Shown here in pieces: positions 60,301 to 64,000 of a DNA stretch of 64,000 bases. The notes under the pieces are model-generated. The model worked only from the letters and a program-made list of their open reading frames with translations. It made no database searches and was not told where the DNA came from. Every line of letters starts with the position of its first letter. Position 1 is the stretch's first letter. The stretch lies in NCBI GenBank assembly GCA_037043455.1, contig JAWPHD010011004.1:1-64000 (forward strand), given 5' to 3'. The stretch comes from Cyrtodaria siliqua (lineage: Eukaryota > Mollusca > Bivalvia > Adapedonta > Hiatellidae). A program made the position numbers and the translations under genes.

Positions 60301-63300
60301 CTGCTCCCAGAGTCCGTTTATATTCTGCCAAAGGTTGTTCCAAAAGCCTCCCCACCAAAATCCAATGAGAACAGTCCAAACTTCATCACAAATGAATTTG
60401 CACAAACAACTTGCACAAATGGTAAACATGCTCACATCCATTCCAACTGCAATGCAACATGTAAACATTTGGTTACCGGGCAAAGAATAGGGCCACTGCA
60501 GATGCCGTTGGAGGGGAAGGCAGAGGGGTAGAACCCCCCCACCACCCAAATTCATGTTCATTGTATCATTTTTTGTTCATGCTCATTAAAGGTCTTCATC
60601 ATGACCCCTGCATTGTTTCAGGTGCCATCTCGCTCATATCACTAGAGCAGTGGCAGAAAAACTATAACGTGGCTCTAGCGTAAATGGAGTGTCTACAATA
60701 GAATTTGCAGCAACTCTGCAGTTCAGGGTGAGAAGGTTCTAGGCCCATTCTCCATATTTTATCTCGATGTACATGGAGGATGAGCCTGGCATGTCCATTC
60801 TTGTTAGGCGCCATATAACCTTTCATGTGATGGTGCGCCTTAAAAGCCCAATTCAATTATCTGATTGGTTGAATTTTGTTGACGATTAATTTAACTACTA
60901 GTGAGGGAACAGTTTTTACCGTTTGTATAGCTCATAGGATGAGGGGGGCAATTAGCTTTATTGGTTAAGGTTTTTCATTATTTCCATTTATAAGTTTGCT
61001 ATAGCCATATACTCTTCAAACTTCATATACACACAGATACCGTATTTCCCCTAATAGAAGTGCCACTCCCCACCTCCCACCCTCCAACCCCTTCAAAATT
61101 CAATCCATTTTTGATCTTTTGTATCCAATATTTTTTACCAGGTTTTCCTTTGGAAAAGCCTGGTTATTAGATTACCCTATGTCGTTTGGCAGTGGGGTGG
61201 GGGAGGTTGGGGGTCAGACTATTGGTTTTCGCTTAATAACTTTTGTTAGGAATGAGGTATTGCGACGAAACTTGTAGTGTAGGTAGTTTGTTATGGAATG
61301 GAAGCTATGGATGGTATTTGAGGTCAATTGGGTCAAGGTCGCTTTACTGAAAATAGAAAATGGTTTCCATATAAGTTACCTACAAAGCAAGTTTCGTTCC
61401 AATAGCTCATACCTAACTAGAAGTTATTAAGCAGAAACAATTTTCTATTTTCAGTATAGCGTCCTTGACCCAAGTGACCTCAAATGAAAGTTTGTAGAAA
61501 GCTTATGGAAAATCTAGTGTTCGTGGATTGCCACGTTTGTTATTATTATTTGTTAATGCTCCCCAAAAATTTCAGCGGAGCATATAGTTGCCGCTTTAGC
61601 CTTCCATTCGTCCACACTTTCTTGTCCGGAGCATAACTTCAAAACTACTGATGAGACTGCAATGAAACTTCACACAATGATAGAGGGCAGTGAGAGGATG
61701 TGCAGAGTGCAAGAACCATAACTCTTTCTTCATTCAGTTTTAGAGTTATTACCCTTTGTAATTTTAAATTTATAATTCTTGTCATGAGCCTAACTTGAAA
61801 ACTACTAATCGGACTGCAATGAAACTTCACTCAGTGATAAAAGGCAATGAGACAAAGTGCAGAGCACAATAACCAAAACTCTTTCTTCGTTCCAATTAGA
61901 GTTTTTGTCCTTTGGAATGTTATGCTATAATTCTTGTCCGGAGCATAACTCAGCAACTACTAATGGGACTGCAATGAAACTTCACACAATGATAAAGGGC
62001 AATGAGAGAAAGTGCAGAGCACTAGTACCATAACTCCATCTTCATTCACAGTAAGAGTTATTGCTCTTTGAAAGCTTATACTTACAATTCTTGTCCAGAG
62101 CATAACTCAAAAAATACTAATGGAACTGCAGATTGAATACTGCTGCATGTTAAACAGTCATACAATAAGTTGAGGATACATTTCGGGCAGCAGGGCTTTT
62201 TTACCTTTTGTAACAAGAGGCCTGTAAAGGGCCTCTTCCCAATAGAAAATGTGATCTTTCCCAATCAGAAGGCTGCTATCATTCAGAATGTGAGAAAAAG
62301 TGTGAGAAAAAGCATAAATTCTGCAATGTTTTTTTGTCTGTTAAGTTCAGTTACTGAAAATTAGTAATTATAATAACTAATGGACGAGAATATAAAGCAT
62401 AGTGTTTTCATATTTACTTAATTTACTTAATTTATGAAATCTTACATATTTCCCAAAATTAGAAATATGCGTAATTGTTTTTCCTAAAAATGGACAGACC
62501 TGGACCTCTTCCCAAGATTATGGGAAAAGGCCCTGGGGAGCATCCATTGGTTCTACCGATTTTCTTGTTTAATTATAAAAGCACCCCTTTGCATTTTGCA
62601 TAGCGCCTGGGTAATCCTAGTAGGAGAAATATGGTACATCTACATGAGTACACATTCCAGACAAAACAACTGTTCTGTAGCATATGATTCTCTTGGTAAG
62701 GCCCCCCGTTGTGGTTACTGGGTGTAGAATATGACCACTGTAAATCCCGCTCGAGGCAGAAAATCTGTTTTGAAAATTGTGGAATGTCACGTCCCCATGT
62801 CCCTTGTTTAAAATGATAGTTTTGTTTATTTCAGTCTGAAGATGAAATGTCCGCTCCACAACCTAAATCGTGGAATATCCCCATGTTCCTTGGTTAAAGT
62901 GATAATTTTGTTTAATTCAGTCTGAAGATGAAATGTCCGCTCCACAACCTACAAAAGACAGGACCGAAATAGAAAGAGGTGGCTCCAAAACAATCAGCAA
63001 ACAGGATGACTCGAGTGTCAGACCTACTACTTCAAGACGTCAGTCAAAAACCCAAACTTTCAACACACCTGAACCAGGGACTAGTGGACTGCAAAATAAA
63101 AACAAATCAAGCTCCATGCAAACTAGGTCACCAGTGAAAGAAGGACATAGAGACAGTGTAAAGCGAAAACATGTGGACTCCAGTGAATTAGTGAGAAAAG
63201 AAAGCGTTGTTACTACGAGTGAAAAGGAAGTTGAGGGATCTCCTCGAAAAAGACAAATCAAAGAAACTAATTTAGCTAAAAATGAAAGTCAACTACAGAC

Positions 63301-63383
63301 ATTATCTAAAGACAAGAATAGAAATAACCTCATAGAACATCCCAAACCTTGTAATGGAAGTGGAATGGACCAAGAAGAAATGG
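54251..63383 (+). CDS. unidentified multi-exon gene (five internal exons; gene span)
   Basis: Exons 54251-54337, 54571-54652, 58614-58753, 59491-59564 and 62921-63383 all have AG/GT borders and join with matching phases (1, 2, 1, 0) into about 282 residues without a stop. The N-terminal part includes SVWNNMFAGLTGWFSSSVSS, hydrophobic and aromatic. The middle has YLDEHLAVFHANYINECVKQ and GKYFLPPSDVQ. The last exon is long, polar, Ser/Lys/Glu-rich and probably disordered, with basic clusters (SPRKRQIKE, SVKRKH) that could be nuclear signals. Both termini are outside the readable part: the first exon begins mid-codon and the last ends in phase 1. I do not recognise a family. Exon chaining is firm; function is unknown. 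Confidence 0.8.
54571..54652 (+). CDS. unidentified gene, exon 2
   Basis: 82 bp: DNGGKEAPVDEAQFVFSQDA then ASQDTE, acidic. The acceptor is CTGCTATTCCAG and the donor GTATGA. Confidence 0.8.
54885..56505 (+). repeat. diverged copy of the 165-bp tandem-core family
   Basis: Starts with TCGTCCGTCGTCTGTCCATC and AATTTTGACCAAACTTCACATG, as at 350-440. Five to six decayed units (GTTTGTTCAAATG, CTACAAGAGCCAGA, TTTTACATAGA). Tail-like GAGCCTCTTGTTATTACTTG at 56157 and GGGCCTCTTGTTTTTTT at 56485. Confidence 0.78.
56575..58520. mobile_element. dispersed element split by later insertions
   Basis: 56575-56715 and 58430-58520 together match the uninterrupted element at 42430-42850. Between them lie an inverted-repeat pair (56810-56940 against 57705-57830, sharing TTTATGCATGCACG and GGTATTTAAGGTTT) and the repeat at 57100-57575. 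Confidence 0.6.
57100..57575 (+). repeat. tandem-core repeat (~150-bp units)
   Basis: ATAAAATTGCCGCTTTGTCC, CCGTCCGTCCGTC, then two to three units with AAACTACT(G/A)ATGGGAC and AATGAAACTTCACACA. Tail GGTTCTACCGATTTTCTTGTTT. Same family as 61560-62570. Confidence 0.78.
58614..58753 (+). CDS. unidentified gene, exon 3
   Basis: 140 bp: completes Arg, then IFESDAYLDEHLAVFHANYI, NECVKQKDVKKG and GKYFLPPSDVQA. The acceptor is TTTCTTCCTACAG and the donor GTAAGG. The best-structured part of the protein. Confidence 0.85.
59085..59475. repeat. duplicate of 50968-51160 plus 51830-51975
   Basis: Contiguous here, in two blocks there. Shared motifs include ACACGTTCAGA, CATGCTTCCAAAATGGAT and ACAATACATACA. 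Confidence 0.65.
59491..59564 (+). CDS. unidentified gene, exon 4
   Basis: 74 bp: completes Ile, then ARKQMQYRWDFDGNTSDGHS and EHTD. The acceptor is GTACTTTCAG and the donor GTAAGC. Confidence 0.82.
59565..60190. other. intron segment
   Basis: AT-rich. GTGTCTCTTTAATCCAAAACA is repeated three times at 59815-59885. No gene. Confidence 0.5.
60195..60292 (-). mobile_element. tRNA-like SINE head
   Basis: The minus strand reads GCGCCGTGGTGTAATGGTTA (box A) and CGCGCGTTCAATCCCAGC (box B). The acceptor ends do not pair, so it is not annotated as a tRNA gene. Confidence 0.6.
60475..60862 (+). mobile_element. SINE-like dispersed element, second copy
   Basis: Same order of motifs as 20765-21172: AAAGAATAGGGCCACTGCAG, TTCATGTTCATTGT, GTTCAGGGTGAGAAGGTTCT and GGCGCCATATAACCTTTCA. 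Confidence 0.78.
61130..61510 (+). repeat. hairpin-headed element with inverted core
   Basis: ACCAGGTTTTCCtttGGAAAAGCCTGGT (61139-61166) is a near-perfect hairpin. Downstream, GAGGTCAATTGGGTCAAGGTC...ACTGAAAATAGAAAA recurs inverted as TTTTCTATTTTCAGTATAGC...GACCCAAGTGACCTC. Confidence 0.7.
61560..62570 (+). repeat. tandem-core repeat (~150-bp units)
   Basis: Left end AATGCTCCCCAAAAATTTCA, right end GGGGAGCATCC..GGTTCTACCGATTTTCTTGTTT, so the outer TGCTCCCC is inverted. Four units share GAGCATAACTCA, CTACTAATGGGACTGCAATG and AAACTTCACACA. Confidence 0.82.
62796..62951 (+). repeat. 86-bp tandem duplication spanning a splice acceptor
   Basis: TTATTTCAG|TCTGAAGATGAAATGTCC (junction at 62835) is repeated as TTAATTCAG|TCTGAAGATGAAATGTCC (junction at 62921). 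The upstream copy reads SEDEMSAPQP and then runs to a stop 21 codons in, so the downstream one is taken as the exon start. Confidence 0.9.
62921..63383 (+). CDS. unidentified gene, exon 5 (low-complexity)
   Basis: 463 bp: SEDEMSAPQPTKDRTEIERG, then 130 residues rich in Ser, Thr, Lys, Glu and Gln, with ERGGSK, TSRRQSK, SPRKRQIKE and MDQEEM. Predicted disordered, likely phosphorylated and nuclear (inference). The donor is GTATGT; the gene continues to the right. Confidence 0.85.
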
Positions 63384-63489
63384 GTATGTTTAATATCGTG
63401 ATAAATTATATATGCTGAAAACTTCAACATTGCAAGCACTTACAATCGAAAAAAAGTGAGATACTGTATTTCCACTAACAGTAGCTCTT

Positions 63490-64000
63490 TAACAGTTCTT
63501 TATGCCCCCACCACTGAATGGTGAGGGGGCATAAAGCGTTAGCCATGTCCGTCTGGCCTTCCGTCCGTACGTCTGTTGTGTGTCTATCTCCCCACAGTTT
63601 TCAACCGATTGCTTCAAAACTTTACAGGTGCTTACCTATGATTTCAAGATATGCATATCGTTTCGACGTCAAAATCGACCCAGAATTACTGGAGTTACAG
63701 CCCTTTTTTAGTTAAATTTTACGTGAATATATCTTGTGTGTCTATCTCCTCGCACACTTTTCAACCGATTGCTTGGAAACTTTACGGGATGCTTACCTAT
63801 GATGTCAGGATGTGCATATTGTTTCGGCCTCAAAATCAAATTAGTATTACCGGTCTTATGGTCCGTTTTTTGTCAAATGTTACGTTAAAATATCTTGTGT
63901 GTCTATCTCCTCTCACAGTTTTCCTCTGTTTCATTTGAAACTTTGCTTACCTATGTTATCAAAATGTGCATATCGATTCGGCCTCAAAATAGACGGTTAC
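63490..64000 (+). repeat. hairpin-headed tandem-core repeat, running off the window
   Basis: Hairpin TTTATGCCCCCACCActgaaTGGTGAGGGGGCATAAAG (63500-63537), CCGTCTGGCCTTCCGTCCGTACG, then ~145-bp units with TGTGTGTCTATCTCC, TTTTCAACCGATTGCTT and TGCTTACCTATGAT. More than three units are visible. Confidence 0.85.

Noticed and set aside
62835..62897. Upstream copy of the duplicated exon start as the main exon
   Set aside because: It reaches an in-frame TAA after 20 codons, whereas the second acceptor opens 154 codons.

Overview
This is animal nuclear DNA. Genes are split into short coding exons with GT..AG borders, introns reach 15 kb, the DNA is AT-rich, and at least half of the window is recognisable repeat. 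Tandem-core repeats carrying CGTCC/GACGG microsatellites, tRNA-headed SINEs, TTAA-flanked MITEs and CR1-like LINE remnants together suggest a mollusc, most likely a bivalve; that is inference, not proof.

Three genes can be read. (1) 2723-15846, plus strand: the last six coding exons (207 residues) of a coiled-coil protein ending in HRAIPSWRQG, best matched to CCDC112; its 5' part lies off the left edge. (2) 45338-17191, minus strand: a complete nine-exon ADAL gene (N6-methyl-AMP/adenosine deaminase-like, 347 residues) with every metal and catalytic residue in place. It is tail-to-tail with gene 1 (stop codons about 1.3 kb apart). Its third intron is 15.3 kb and filled with nested repeats. (3) 54251-63383, plus strand: five consecutive in-phase exons of a gene I do not recognise, running off the right edge.

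Layout: 1-2275 tandem-core repeats; 2.7-15.8 kb gene 1 with a 40-bp minisatellite, a foldback MITE, a LINE remnant and SINEs in its introns; 17.2-45.3 kb ADAL. Inside ADAL are a 1.2-kb minisatellite split by a SINE (24.3-25.6 kb), an array of about 317-bp units in several elements (27.3-41.0 kb), and a 5.58-kb pogo/Tigger-like DNA transposon (32247-37822) whose TA target duplication lies in that array. The transposon has a 503-codon transposase frame, a nested repeat and two unexplained open frames. 46.1-54.2 kb holds a pair of 460-bp direct repeats around a non-coding core, a broken LINE and a broken Ty3/gypsy element; 54.2-64 kb holds gene 3 and more tandem-core repeats.

The least ordinary observations are: three exons (two in ADAL, one in gene 3) whose 3' splice acceptor is tandemly duplicated; a shared architecture (terminal hairpin, CGTCC run, 150-320 bp tandem core, CTTGTT end) across repeat families of unrelated sequence; and the large pogo-like element with possible cargo. 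All alignments were made by eye.
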